Below are positions 54,594 through 64,000 of a stretch of 64,000 bases of DNA, one piece after another. Origin of the DNA: Tretioscincus oriximinensis. Taxonomy: Eukaryota > Chordata > Lepidosauria > Squamata > Gymnophthalmidae. Each line of letters opens with the position of its first letter. Within the stretch, counting starts at the first letter, position 1. The notes beneath the pieces are model-generated. The model was given only the letters and a program-made list of their open reading frames with translations. It ran no database searches and was not told the DNA's origin. The translations under genes and the position numbers were made by a program. The stretch is from NCBI GenBank assembly GCA_022410635.1, contig JAJVDF010000776.1:183040-247039 (forward strand), given 5' to 3'.

Positions 54594-57500
54594 CTGGAAG
54601 GGATGGAAAATTCCAGGCAGACAATTCAGGTATTCAAAAAAAAAAAGAAAAAGAAAAAGCAAATTTATAAATCTCCGAGCATCGTCATCATTATACGAAA
54701 TAACTAGCCAAATTGGCCCGTTGTGTTTTCGTAATGCAACAGTCCATTCCTCCGATCCCTCAACCCTTTCACTAGTTTCTTTTCTTCCTTTCCTCCTTCC
54801 TTCATCGCTTCTTTAGTTCTTCCTTCCCTTCCTTTTTCTTTTCTTCCCTTCCTTTCTTCCCTTCTTTCTTTTTCTATTTCCCTTCGTTTCTTCCTTCCTT
54901 CTTCCTTTTTCTCTGAAGGTTGCCAAAGTTCTGTTATTCATCGTTACACGGAACGGTGGACTCTTTGATACCCTTTTACTATATGTACAAGTATCATCAA
55001 CATATGACAGTTCAAAGAATCCACTGGCTCTCCCAATATCTATCCGCTCAATGGGAAGTCTAAGGCCTCACGATAGTATTCCTGGAGCAGCCAAAAGTCC
55101 AACAGTGGTTCTTGTCCCTTGATAATACTTCCCCCGGTCATCTCCTTCCCAATGCTTCTAGTCCTTCCTGAAACTTTCATTACAACAANGTTTGTTACAG
55201 CGGGGGCATTTTAACATTACGCTCAAAATTTGTTGGTTATACTGTGAATTCTGTTATACAAGGTTGGGTCCTGTGTTAAAGTAAAGACATTTATCCTGGC
55301 GAGACGGAAGGAAGCAAAGGAAAGACGTTTGCAAGAAAAGGCNGGAAGTCAGTTTTGCAATGGTTTTCGATGTTTGCGAATGTCTTTAAGTCTGAAAGAA
55401 CCTAGATTGTCCCCAGTGAGCCTCATTGTGGGATGTATCTCGGAATGGGAGCCTGACAGTCACATGCCAGTGTACTGCCATAGCCTACNCTGGCATGTGC
55501 ACAGCCAAGCTCTGCCTAGAGATTCAGCTCAGAATAAGGCTCAGTGGGGGCAGAGGCTGAAGTTGCTTTTGCAATGGTTTTTGGCATTTACAAGTGTGCT
55601 ACTGTTACATTGTAACACACATTTTTGGNCCCCTTGGAGTTCGTTATAACAAGGTTTCACCTGTGTTAATATAGAAGTTTTTTGTCTCATTTTCTGTTAC
55701 CTGCCCTGGGAGCAACGGGGAAGGGCGGGATATAAATCACCAAACGAACAAAGATCTTCATTGACTTCGGTTTTACTCCTTCGAAAACGACGGAATCCCA
55801 CTTAACCTGCCCTTGTGCCCCCCCACCTTGCCAACAAGAACAGACAATGGAGCCCACAAGGGGAAGCAGCTGCAACCCCCAAAGGTGCCAAGACGACCCA
55901 AATCTCTTACCCATGTTGTCGACGCCACGTGGGATGATGACGTCGGCGTACTTCTTGGTCTGTAGGTGGAAAATGAAAAGCCGCATCTTTTAAAATACAA
56001 CTGCACCATGAAAAACAGTTGGGTGTGTATCTCACGCCCAGCCTGGCTTCTGGCCAATCAGTGGACACCTTCTCCGCCCAGGCCTAGTCGTGGCAAGGGT
56101 GGGGCGTGGCAAAGGCCAGCGTCAAGGTGGCTCGACATGTTTATATGTATTTAAATCACTGTTATGTTAAAGTGTCCCTTTAATTGTTTTGAGAGCCAGT
56201 TTGGTGTAGTGCTTTAGAGTGTGGGGCTCTTTATCTGGTAGTCTCCCGGTTCGATTCCCCACTCCTCCACGAAAGCCAGCTGGGTGACCTTGGGTCAGTC
56301 ACAGTTGTATAGAACTCTCTCAGCCCCACCTACTCCACAGGGTGTCTGTTGTGCAGAAAGCNACAAAAGCTATATGCGNCACCCTATGGTAGGTCACCCT
56401 GATTCCTTTGGGTATAGGGCGGNATATAAATACACATAAATAAATATAGGTATATGTAGTTAGTTTACAGTTTTTACTGTTATACGTTCCCTCATCTGGT
56501 TTTGGAGGGAAGGTTGAACTGTATTTGAACTTGGTTGAGTCCTGGGCATTTTCCCCTGGGGNTTTTGGAGGGAAAACGTGCTCTTGCAAGAATTGTATAT
56601 AGTTGCATGAATTTTGGCGGGAAAATAGAAATGCAGTGATTGGCCACAGAGGTGTATAAATACAGCTGCTCTGGCTGCAGGCCTGACTCAGACGCTTGCC
56701 TGAGCTGAAATAAATCACTTTCTGAGCTGAAATCCTTTCTTTCAGAGCAGTCCTTTGCTTCGGGGCATCACAGCCAGTCGGGGGCGCAGGGCGTGGCCAG
56801 AATGCTGCCTGGGGGCGTAAGGTAAGGGGGCAGGGANAGCAGAAGGAATCAGGCCAGCAGAGAGACGGAGCAGTACGTGGCATCCNGGTCTGGAAAGAGC
56901 TACCCAGGCTGCCAATTCGCTGAGCCCAATNCAAGGTATAAACTCTAACCCTAAATAGGCCCTAAATAACCTGGGCCCCAATTACCTCAAGGAAGGCCTC
57001 CTCCCATACCAACCTGTCCGTGCCTTAAGANCTGCAGGGGAGCCCTCCTGACCCTCCGGGGCAAAGAGGNTGAGAAGCCTGGACAAGGTCTTCTCTGTGG
57101 CAGCCCCCAGACTATGGAACCCTCTCCTCCTTTGAGGCGCGCCATTCACCATCTCCGTGTCCATTCACAAAAAGCTTAAAAGACTGAGAAAACGGCTCTC
57201 CCTTCCCGAATATCAGGTGTGGCTGTTTTAATCCATTAATTTGCTTTTTACGGTTATCCACCCAAGAACTTTGGGTATAAGGCGAGATGGATGGATAACA
57301 GGTAGCTAGATGGATCNGATGGATAGATTAGATAGATAATAAGANGAACTTGGTTCTTATACCCTGCTTTTCTCACCTTTCAAAGGGACTCAAAGCGGCT
57401 TACAAGGATATATTTTGCCCAAAGGCTCACATTCTATCTTCCCCACCAGGTTATGGTGGTTCCCATGTGTCTACTTGCAGTCAGTTGCAATTTCTTGCAA

Positions 57501-60500
57501 TTCATGCTTTCGAATAGCTGGGTTGGCTNGAGCTACAGGCCAGTGGAAGGTGCTCAACCCTTCCTACGTCCCACACAGGGCTTCGAAACCCCATCTCCCA
57601 GGTGAGAGGTCGTTTCCTTAGCAACTGAGCTATCCGTGCCTGATAAGATACACNGACACACATACACGGGGCCATATTTAGGCAAAATATAGATACCGGT
57701 AGTACTAAGAAGATATTTGTATTTTTATTGTTTTTATTATTATAAAACTCAAAAGTAGCTGAGGGAAGAAGGGGAGCAAAATAAATAAATAAATAAATTA
57801 CAGCCCATAGACTAAACCTGGCCCTGTAGGTAGGTAGGTGGGTGGAAGAGTGGTTGGATAGATGGATNTTTATGGAACATAAGATCCTGAATGGAGCCAG
57901 AGCCCACCTAGTCCAGCCTTCTTTCTTGCCCAGCAACCCACCAATTGCCCCTGTGAGCCTCAAGCAGAAGGCAGCAAAACCCTCGCCTGTTCTCACCTCT
58001 TGGAATGCGGATCTGCCGTCCACATGCTACGGCCCGTGGATGAGCCAAGGGGGGNCTGCTGTATCCTACCCCTGAGCGGTCACAAGCACAGGAAGGAGGC
58101 AAAGACCCCATCTGCTTTTAACACAAACTTTACNGCTCCTTTACGCTTAACGCGCGTTTCCTCNTGTGNCGCCATCTAGGGGACTAGACAGTAACTATTT
58201 CCTGTCCGATAGTTGTCAAACTGTGCCATAGATGGCGGTGAGCTCCAATGCGGAGCGAGAAGTTTCTAGTCCATTCTCGAAAGTACTAGGCCCGCCCGCT
58301 GCCTCGTATAAAAGTGGGCGGTANACAAAATGAGTTTGAGAACCTCTGATCTAAATTCATCCCGTGAAAATTCATCCTGTTGCATATTGGAGGGCAGAAT
58401 ATTCCACAGACTGGGAGCTGCCACCAGGAAGACCCCCGTGCTGTTACTGCTGGCGCTCAGGGAGGGGATGTTTTCAAGCGGGCACCCCTGGCAAATCTTT
58501 AGCTTTCATGTGGGCATGTATGAAATATCCCCTTGAGCCGGGAAGCTGATAAAATCACAGCTTTGGAACGGAGAGCAAAGGAGTCCTGGGAATCTTTGGT
58601 TTTTCTGGTTCGGTCAAAGGAGCCACAAGTAGGGAAAACTCCCTTTTTAGCCTCCTGCCACCCTTCTGAAGGGTGGAAGGGGAAAGAGGGAGAGAGGAAG
58701 AGGCGGGTTCTCTTACCGGCAAGCAGAACTCCTCGAAGGCGGGCTTGACGAAGGTCGTGTACTGGGTCAGGATCTGTTCCAGGTCCCTCCCGCGCTTCAT
58801 GTCTCGAAGGACTGAGGGGACCCAAAGCGACAGGAGGGGGTTTAGGGTTTGATGTCTTTGCTCTTTGATGCAGCTTAGCATAAACCATCATATCAGTATT
58901 GCTATTTACGTATTTCAAAATTGATATCCTGCTCTTGACCACTGTTCCCAGTGGGTGGGTAACAGAAGGTCAATAATAATAATAATAACAACAACAATAA
59001 CAACAGTAACAGTAGTAACAATAGTAACAGTAACAATGATAATAGTAATAATGGTAATATTATTATTATTATTATTATTATAGCTACAGAATGATAAAGG
59101 TTTTTGCTACACGTAAATTCCGCTCACCCACAGAGCCCGGCCCTGTTCTCCAGAGCATGGCAAGAGTGCCGGGAGTATCAGCCTACAAGAAGCAAACCCA
59201 CCTTCTTCCTTAATCCAAAACGGCTGGAGTTTCTGCCCTCCAGAAGGGGCTGAACTTCAGTTCCCATGGACCTTGCCTGATCTACCCAATCACAAAGCAT
59301 TATGGGAGCTGTAGTTCACCCCCCAGTGCTGTAAAACTGACCGCATTTTATCCCTTCCCTATGGGCACAGAAGATCACTGAGAATCTTATGAACGTTGCA
59401 GGAGAAGGGGGAACCAGGGCAAACCTCTGGAAACCTGTCCGTCCCCAATTCCCACAGCGAAACACGAAAGGAAGTCCCGGGACTCACCCCGTCGGGAAAG
59501 CCGGACGTCGGAGTCGGTGTCCACAAAGAGGCGCAGGTGGAACATATCCCGGATGTCCTGGTTGTAAAAGACCAGGATCCCCTCGAACAGGACCACGTCC
59601 GCAGGGTACACCACCGTCGTCTCGGGCAGCCTTGGGAGGGACGCAAGAGGGGCGTTTGGGTGAGAGGTTATGGGCCCTGCCATNGCCTACACTGGCCACG
59701 TAGACCCAGCACAAGAGGAGCCCTGGGGGTCAGGCGCAGCCCATCTAGGAAGGCACCCAATGGCACTGACCTGGAATGAGTTACGAAATCGTAGGTCGGG
59801 ACTTCCACCGTCTGGCCNTCCACAATGTTCTTCAAGGTGGTTTGCATCAACTCGTTGTCAAAAGCATCTGTAACGTTTGTTTGGTAAAAGAGCACAGGTG
59901 AGCACCGCGGAGACCGAAGCTGAAATGTGCCAACCTCTAGCCCTGGGCTTCAAAACCTTCCAAGTATTTCTTCCCATCCTGCCCTGCACACAGGGAATAA
60001 AATGCGTCTCAAAGAGTCCAACTTTCCGAGATATAATGACCAATGGCAGGGCAGCCAGAGAGAAAAGAAGATAAGTAGGAAAGAAGGATGGAATGGAAGA
60101 ACAAAGGGAGGGAGGAAAGGAAGGAAGGGAGGGAGGGAGGCTAAAAGAAGGAAGGGAAGGAAATAAGGAAGGCAGAAGGAAAGGGGAAAAAGATGGAAAG
60201 GAAAATGAAATGACGTTATGGGAGAAACCACAAGTGAAGATGTCATAGATAAATGACTNGTATATATTTGTACATAGTGTATTATGTCATTTGTACAGGT
60301 NGAACTGGTTGTGAGTTTTGGAGGGAAACCTCCTACGTTTAAACCTGACCAATCTCAGTACAGCAATTTGAGCGGGAAAATGGGAATGCAGTGATTGGCC
60401 AGAAGACTGTTTAAATATAGCTGNCNTGGCAGCAGGCCGTCACTGCAGACCTAACTCTGAGCCTCTCAAGGGCTGCAATAAATCAGTTCCAGAGCTGGTC

Positions 60501-63500
60501 ATCCCTTGTCTTGAGTGTTCATCCGCCATCGAGAGCCTCACAAGAGGCCTCCAGTCAAACCATAATTGTTTCTCCACCCTCTACCATGGCTTTCAACCCT
60601 CATGGAGGAGATACACCCTCGTCTGGAGAAAGAAGGATGGGAGGAAGAAATGGAGGGAGGCACGGATGGGGCTTAGTCTGCCAGTATATACAGCCTAATT
60701 CCAAAAACTATAAAAGCAAACATAAAAACGTCCCCACTGAGCTCAAATACACCAGGGGTATCAATGGGATGGAGCCACAGGCAGGACTCCTGAGATACCA
60801 TTTGCAGGGAGTCATGACCAGGAGCATATTTTGCTTTCCTCTGTTCGGGCTGCCCAAGGGCACCTGGTGGGCCTCTGTGTGACACAGAATGCTGGACTCG
60901 ATGGGCTGTGGCCTGATCCAGTGTGGCTCTTCTTAGGTTCTTACATCGATAAAAACAGCGCCCAACACTAAACACTAAAAACAAATACTGTGTTTCCCCG
61001 AAAATAAGGCAGCGTCTTATATTAATCTTTGCTCCCAAAGATGCACCACGTCTTGTTTGCCCACAAAGAATTCACATTTATTGTCGAACAAAAAAAAACA
61101 AACCCCTAAATGGTATTACAGTTTCCGGCCACTAGGGGGAGCTCACCACAAACAAAAACTTTGCTACGTCTTACTTTTGGGGTGTGTGCCTTATATTTAG
61201 CATTTTGGGAAAACCTGAACTACGTCTTAATTTTGAGGAAACGGTACACACAGTAAGAAAGAGAAAATCAAAACACTCCAAAAGGGAAGCAATAAATAAC
61301 AACCAAGGTGAGCAACCCCAATCCCGGCTGTTATGCAGGATTTCACCCGGAGCCTGGAAGGCAAAGATTACGAAGTCAAAATTCGTAAAGTGAAAATGTG
61401 GGTGCNGTGTAGCATCTAGAAATATCCATCGTGTTGTGATATTTGTGGCTCAAGCCTAGCAATATATATATGTATACATATATTAAAAATTNTTTTTAAT
61501 ATGATTCTTAAATTCTACCAGGGCGGTGGTGTGTTACCCAAAATGTTTCATTACCCTAGAGGCTTGTTGTAAATCTTTCCAAACAGCCTACAGATCTCCC
61601 TGGGGAAGGCTGGCTTTGGGATCTATTGGGGCCATTTAGACCGCCTAGATCAGGGATCCCCAAACTTTTTAAGCAGGGGCTCAGCTCACTGTTCCTCAGA
61701 CCGTTAGGGGGGCGGACTAACTGTCAATTAAATGGTGTTTTCTACTCCTCGGCTGTCTGCAGAGCCGATTAAGTTCCCATGGGGCCCCTAAGCAGGTTAC
61801 CAGTTTGGGGGGCCAATGCNATAACCCTGGGCCCTGACGATTTGCATTAAGAACATAGGAAGAGCCGCACTGAATCGGGCCAGAGCCCATCTAGTCCATC
61901 CTTCTGTCTCACCCAGAGGCCCACCAGATGCACCTGGGCAGCCTGAACAGAGGGAAGCAAAATTTGCCCGTTTGTGAGCCGCCCTGAGACCTTCGGGTAT
62001 AAAGCGGGGTATAAATATAAATAAATTATGCTAGCTAAGAAGAAGACAATAGGCTTGATGGTGTAGCTTATCATAAAGCAGACGGTCCTCAATTGTCCGC
62101 CACGTGGAGCGTGGCAAAGATCCCCCGCAAGGGGGGGGGGCGACTGTGAGCCCGGCGCTAGTCCTAAGCAAGACAGACGGCGGCGACGACATCTTCCGGG
62201 TTGGATAAATGTCCTTGGCAGGCCCCGTGTGGCCCGCAGGCCGTGGTCCAGAAGCACCCAAGGCATCCCCAATGGGCTCTTGAAGGGGCCCCAAGGCAAA
62301 GCCCCACCCCCACCCCCTGCCCGTACCTGGGTGGTCGAAGTTGTACTGCCCCTTCAGGGCCTTGGCCTTCTGCTCGGCCGTCAGCACCTTGTAGAAGCGA
62401 TCCTGGCTGAGGATCAGCACCTTCCGCTGCCGGTGGTCCACCTCGTTCTGCCCAAGCAGCTCCATGATCTTCTCGCAGACGGTGGACTGCAGGGGGAAGG
62501 GGGAGCCGTGAGACAGGCCNGCGGAAGGGGTCCTGGGGCAAGGGGTCCTGGGGGAGGCTGACCACACAAGGACTGGGGTGAGCCTTTGCCGCATTCAGGG
62601 GCACAGGGCAGAGGGGTGGTTAGCAGGAGGGAGGAAGTGGGGGAGAAATGGGAAGAAGAGGCACAAGGAGACAAGAAGGAAAGAAGGAGAGAAAGAATGA
62701 CAAGGAAGAAGATGCAGAAGGAGAGAAGAACGGGATAGAGAAAAGAGGAAGAATTGGTGGAGAGGCAGGAGTGGCAAAGAATGGGGAAGGAAGGAAAGAG
62801 GAAGAACAGGAGAGAAGGAAAGAAAGGAGGTGGAAGATTGGGAGGGAAGGAGAGGCAGAACTAGGAAGAGAAGGAAGGAGGAAGAGAAAAGAAAAATGGA
62901 AAGAGGCAGAAGGAGAGAGAATGAATGGGAGGGACAGAGAGAAAGAATGGGAGGGATGAAGAGGTAGAAGGAGGGTAAGAAGGGGGAACAAAGAATAGGA
63001 GGGAAGGAAGGAGAAAAAGAAGAATAGAGGGAAGGAACGGGGACAAGAATAAAGAGAAAGCGAGGGAAGGAGAAAAGGAGGGAGAGAAGGAGAAAAAGAG
63101 GAATGAAAGGAGAAAAGGAAAGCAGAACAGGAGGGAAGGAGAAGGCGGGAGGGAAGATGTGGTTGTGGCACCTAGGAGGAAAATCGCTTTTTCATGCCCA
63201 TTAAAGGTTATATTAAAGTCCTGTCCCGGTTCTTATGAGGCTCCGAAGCGGGCAGGAGGCCTGTGGGGCCCACAGCGGCGCTCTCAGGCTCTCCTATCCG
63301 CGGGCTCACCCGGGGCTGCCTGGATTTAATTGCAAACAGCCAAGTAGGAACTGCGGGGAGCCGGGGGGGGGGGCTGTGGGTGGACCCCCCCCCCGACCCC
63401 TCCCATTCCTGCATTTCCAGGAGGGGGGTCCTCGCCCCCCACCCTCCCTCTGGGCCAAGGGGGCTAACCTGGGGGGCATCCAGCGTCGTTGGAGAAGCTG

Positions 63501-63878
63501 CCGGGCCTACCAGCCCCCAGCCCCCTATTCCCCTCCCAAGGGTGCAGGGCCCAGGGAGGCGCCCCGGGGGACCCTCTGCCGCGCATGCATATCTGCCCTC
63601 TGCACGTGCTCTGGAGCTCAGTAATTGGAACTGAAGCGCTCTGGGTGCAAAGCACATATTGCCACCCTTTGGGGCGCGTGCAGGGGGGCTTCTGCGTGCA
63701 CCCTGGGGGGGGGGGTCTCCAGCCTCACCTTGCCGCTGGCGGTGCCCCCGCTGACGCCGATCAGGAAGGGCCTCGGGTGGGGCCGCTCGGGCTCCCCTGT
63801 GGCGGCGGCCCCCAGGGCGGGGCTGTGGTCGGGGCTGCTGCTCCCCCCGTTGCAAGAGGAAGGCCCGGCCGCCGCCAT
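54406..63878 (-). CDS. UCK1: UCK1, uridine-cytidine kinase 1, complete
   Basis: Cytosolic kinase phosphorylating uridine and cytidine to UMP and CMP, the entry step of pyrimidine salvage. Seven coding exons on the minus strand join in frame to 293 residues (human 277). Residues 41-51 are the P-loop [18 protein letters not shown] (77-83) and NFDHPDAFD (99-107) line the nucleoside pocket. FEGIL (152-156) follows, and RLSRR (179-183) with [11 protein letters not shown] forms the lid. The C-terminus ends [12 protein letters not shown] as in human. N at 59818 makes residue 120 Glu or Asp (human Glu). The start ATG (GCGATGG) has a G at -3. The disordered N-terminus before the P-loop is longer than in human. 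Convergent with POMT1. Confidence 0.97.
54775..54905 (+). repeat. CCTT pyrimidine tract
   Basis: TTCCTTCC/TTTCTTCC repeats on the plus strand (purine on the transcribed UCK1 sense strand). Confidence 0.85.
55170..55664. mobile_element. pogo-like element copy
   Basis: The right end GTTCGTTATAACAAGGTTTC then ACCTGT ends at 55664 and matches the MITE at 2032-2624. The left end is degenerate (ACAACAANGTTTGTTACAGC). Confidence 0.6.
55911..55959 (-). CDS. UCK1: UCK1 exon 6
   Basis: Minus-strand acceptor CCACCTACAG|ACC, donor ATGG|gtaaga. It encodes [16 protein letters not shown], identical to human. Confidence 0.96.
56190..56450 (+). repeat. Sauria-SINE-like copy
   Basis: GGTGTAGTGCTTTAGAGTGT (box A), CGGTTCGATTCCCC (box B, perfect), CAGCTGGGTGACCTTGGGTC, ACAGGGTGTCTGTTGTGCAG, ending GGGCGGNATATAAATACACA. 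Confidence 0.9.
56455..56771 (+). mobile_element. Solo LTR-like element A
   Basis: GCAGTGATTGGCCACAGAGG (inverted CCAAT), TATAAATA at 56655-56662, AATAAA at 56709-56714, and an end near CGGGGCATCACA. It shares its core with the element at 60255. The parent (gypsy or endogenous retrovirus) is not known. Confidence 0.6.
56885..57300 (+). repeat. L2-like LINE 3' end
   Basis: GAGCTACCCAGGCTGCCAAT, CTCTGTGGCAGCCCCCAGAC and ATGGAACCCTCTCCTCC correspond to the ELHWLP and LWN segments seen at 8000-8240. Decayed, with several N. Confidence 0.7.
57344..57646 (-). repeat. tRNA-derived SINE, the only antisense copy
   Basis: Begins with the complement of the tail (GAACTTGGTTCTTATACCCT) and ends with the complement of the head (GCAACTGAGCTATCCGTGCC); box B complement GGGCTTCGAAACCCC. 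Confidence 0.88.
57870..57995 (-). repeat. CR1 LINE 3' end, antisense
   Basis: GAACATAAGATCCTGAATGG, AGCCCACCTAGTCCAGCCTT, CAACCCACCAATTGCCCCTG. Confidence 0.78.
58717..58811 (-). CDS. UCK1: UCK1 exon 5
   Basis: Minus-strand acceptor GGGTCCCCTCAG|TC, donor TTGCCG|gtaaga. It encodes [20 protein letters not shown] and [11 protein letters not shown]; human has V where M stands in RDMKRG. Confidence 0.96.
58975..59082 (+). repeat. AAT/AAC microsatellite
   Basis: Mixed AATAATAAC, AACAGTAAC and ATT triplets for about 105 bp. Confidence 0.9.
59294..59322 (-). promoter_or_regulatory. ZNF143-like motif inside UCK1 intron
   Basis: Minus strand reads GTGAACTACAGCTCCCATAA then TGC, a close match to ACTACANNTCCCA-ATGC. 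It may belong to a dispersed repeat rather than a working site. Confidence 0.35.
59488..59630 (-). CDS. UCK1: UCK1 exon 4 (AAG acceptor)
   Basis: The minus-strand intron ends GTCCCTCCCAAG| before GCTGCCCGAG; donor CGACGGG|gtgagt. It encodes [20 protein letters not shown] to DVRLSRR, including the FEGIL strand and part of the lid. Confidence 0.94.
59771..59867 (-). CDS. UCK1: UCK1 exon 3
   Basis: Minus-strand acceptor AACGTTACAG|AT, donor TCCAG|gtcagt. It encodes [15 protein letters not shown], then X for the N-containing codon, then [15 protein letters not shown]. Confidence 0.95.
60060..60195 (+). repeat. GGAA purine tract
   Basis: GGAAGGAAGGGAGGGAGGGA-like repeats, plus strand. Confidence 0.85.
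60255..60541 (+). mobile_element. Solo LTR-like element B
   Basis: GCAGTGATTGGCCAGAAGAC, then TTTAAATATA at about 60410 in the TATA position, AATAAA at 60477-60482, end near GAGAGCCTCACA. Same layout and orientation as element A. Several N. Confidence 0.6.
60750..60945 (+). repeat. CR1 LINE 3' end, sense
   Basis: CCACAGGCAGGACTCCTGAG, GGCCTCTGTGTGACACAGAA, GGCTCTTCTTAGGTTCTTAC. Confidence 0.8.
60991..61242. mobile_element. TIR element, TGTTTCCCCGAAAATAAG family, second copy
   Basis: Left end TGTTTCCCCGAAAATAAGGC, right end CTTAATTTTGAGGAAAC. Internal order (GGCCACTAGGGGGAGCTCAC) is inverted relative to 16830-17056. Confidence 0.75.
61651..62248. mobile_element. hAT-like MITE split by other insertions
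   Basis: CAGGGATCCCCAAACTTTTT opens it and GGCCCGCAGGCCGTGGTCCA closes it, with GATAAATGTCCTTGGCAGGC as at 34715. The middle 61760-62130 is foreign. Confidence 0.7.
61850..61965 (-). repeat. CR1 LINE 3' end inside the hAT MITE
   Basis: TTAAGAACATAGGAAGAGCC, AGCCCATCTAGTCCATCCTT, AGGCCCACCAGATGCACCTG. A SINE/L2-type tail (GAGCCGCCCTGAGACCTTCG) follows to 62025. Confidence 0.75.
62327..62486 (-). CDS. UCK1: UCK1 exon 2
   Basis: Minus-strand acceptor TTCCCCCTGCAG|TCC, donor CACCCAG|gtacgg. It encodes [33 protein letters not shown] and KGQYNFDHP. The first Ser completes the P-loop GKS. Confidence 0.96.
62640..63165 (+). repeat. Purine-only tract, about 525 bp, UCK1 intron 1
   Basis: Almost exclusively A and G on the plus strand (GGAAGAAGAGGCACAAGGAG-like), with few pyrimidines. 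It is pyrimidine on the UCK1 sense strand. Confidence 0.93.
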
Positions 63879-63950
63879 CGCCTGGGCATGGCCAGCTGCG
63901 AGCGCAGCAGCAGAAGGCGGCCGGCCCGGAACGCACCGATATAACGCAAT
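63230..63950 (-). promoter_or_regulatory. CpG island covering UCK1 start
   Basis: GC-rich with many CpG (GGCGGCGGCCCCCAGGGCGG, GCGAGCGCAGCAGCAG). It includes exon 1 and the first 500 bp of intron 1. No TATA box is visible in the 70 bp upstream of the ATG. Confidence 0.7.
63729..63878 (-). CDS. UCK1: UCK1 exon 1 with start codon
   Basis: Minus-strand ATG at 63878-63876, donor GGCAAG|gtgagg at 63729. Fifty codons: a Gly/Ser/Ala/Pro-rich leader, then [15 protein letters not shown], the P-loop. Confidence 0.94.
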
Positions 63951-64000
63951 TGCAATAAAACGATAATTAAGAAGGGAAGGAAAAAAAAAAAAAAAAAAGC

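Noticed and set aside
62620..63171. Ser/Leu/Pro-rich 183-codon ORF
   Set aside because: Translation of the purine tract in UCK1 intron 1.
63208..63936. 242-codon minus-strand frame across UCK1 exon 1
   Set aside because: It is a different frame from the P-loop frame and reads through the intron; GC-rich shadow.

Overview
This window is vertebrate nuclear DNA, most likely from a squamate reptile (lizard). The genes are multi-exon with ordinary GT-AG introns. The introns are crowded with tRNA-derived SINEs, including Sauria-SINE-like copies, with CR1 and L2-clade LINE fragments, and with hAT-like, pogo-like and other short inverted-repeat elements, a mix typical of lizards. The genus cannot be told from the sequence.

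Three protein-coding genes are present in the order known from human 9q34.13: PRRC2B (+), POMT1 (+), UCK1 (-). PRRC2B enters from the left edge already inside its giant central exon. I placed 17 exons from 1 to 22053, which join in one frame to give the last 1420 residues and the stop codon. A 3' UTR of about 4.5 kb follows, almost free of interspersed repeats. The PRRC2B intron at 12710-14096 hosts the box C/D snoRNA SNORD62, recognised by its boxes, its closing stem and a 13-nt guide to 18S rRNA.

The interval 26.6-29.5 kb is repeat-rich and intergenic. A CpG-rich promoter at about 29.7-29.96 kb, with a palindromic X-box and a perfect CRE, opens POMT1. POMT1 is complete: 19 coding exons from 30440 to 50934, 726 residues, plus one inferred noncoding first exon. 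UCK1 lies tail to tail with POMT1. Its seven coding exons (63878 down to 54406, 293 residues) are all present and start in a CpG island at the right edge.

The genes do not form an operon. They are independent housekeeping-type genes: PRRC2B is a cytoplasmic RNA-associated protein, POMT1 starts O-mannosylation of alpha-dystroglycan in the ER, and UCK1 does pyrimidine nucleoside salvage in the cytosol. The rest of the window is mobile-element history: SINEs and LINEs nested in each other, several inverted-repeat element families with two or three copies each, two similar LTR-like elements inside UCK1, an AT-rich satellite-like array around an L1 fragment, and long purine-only tracts. I saw no CRISPR array, no bacterial-type system and no intact autonomous transposon. 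Statements about human orthologues, 18S rRNA and repeat families come from memory and were not checked by search.
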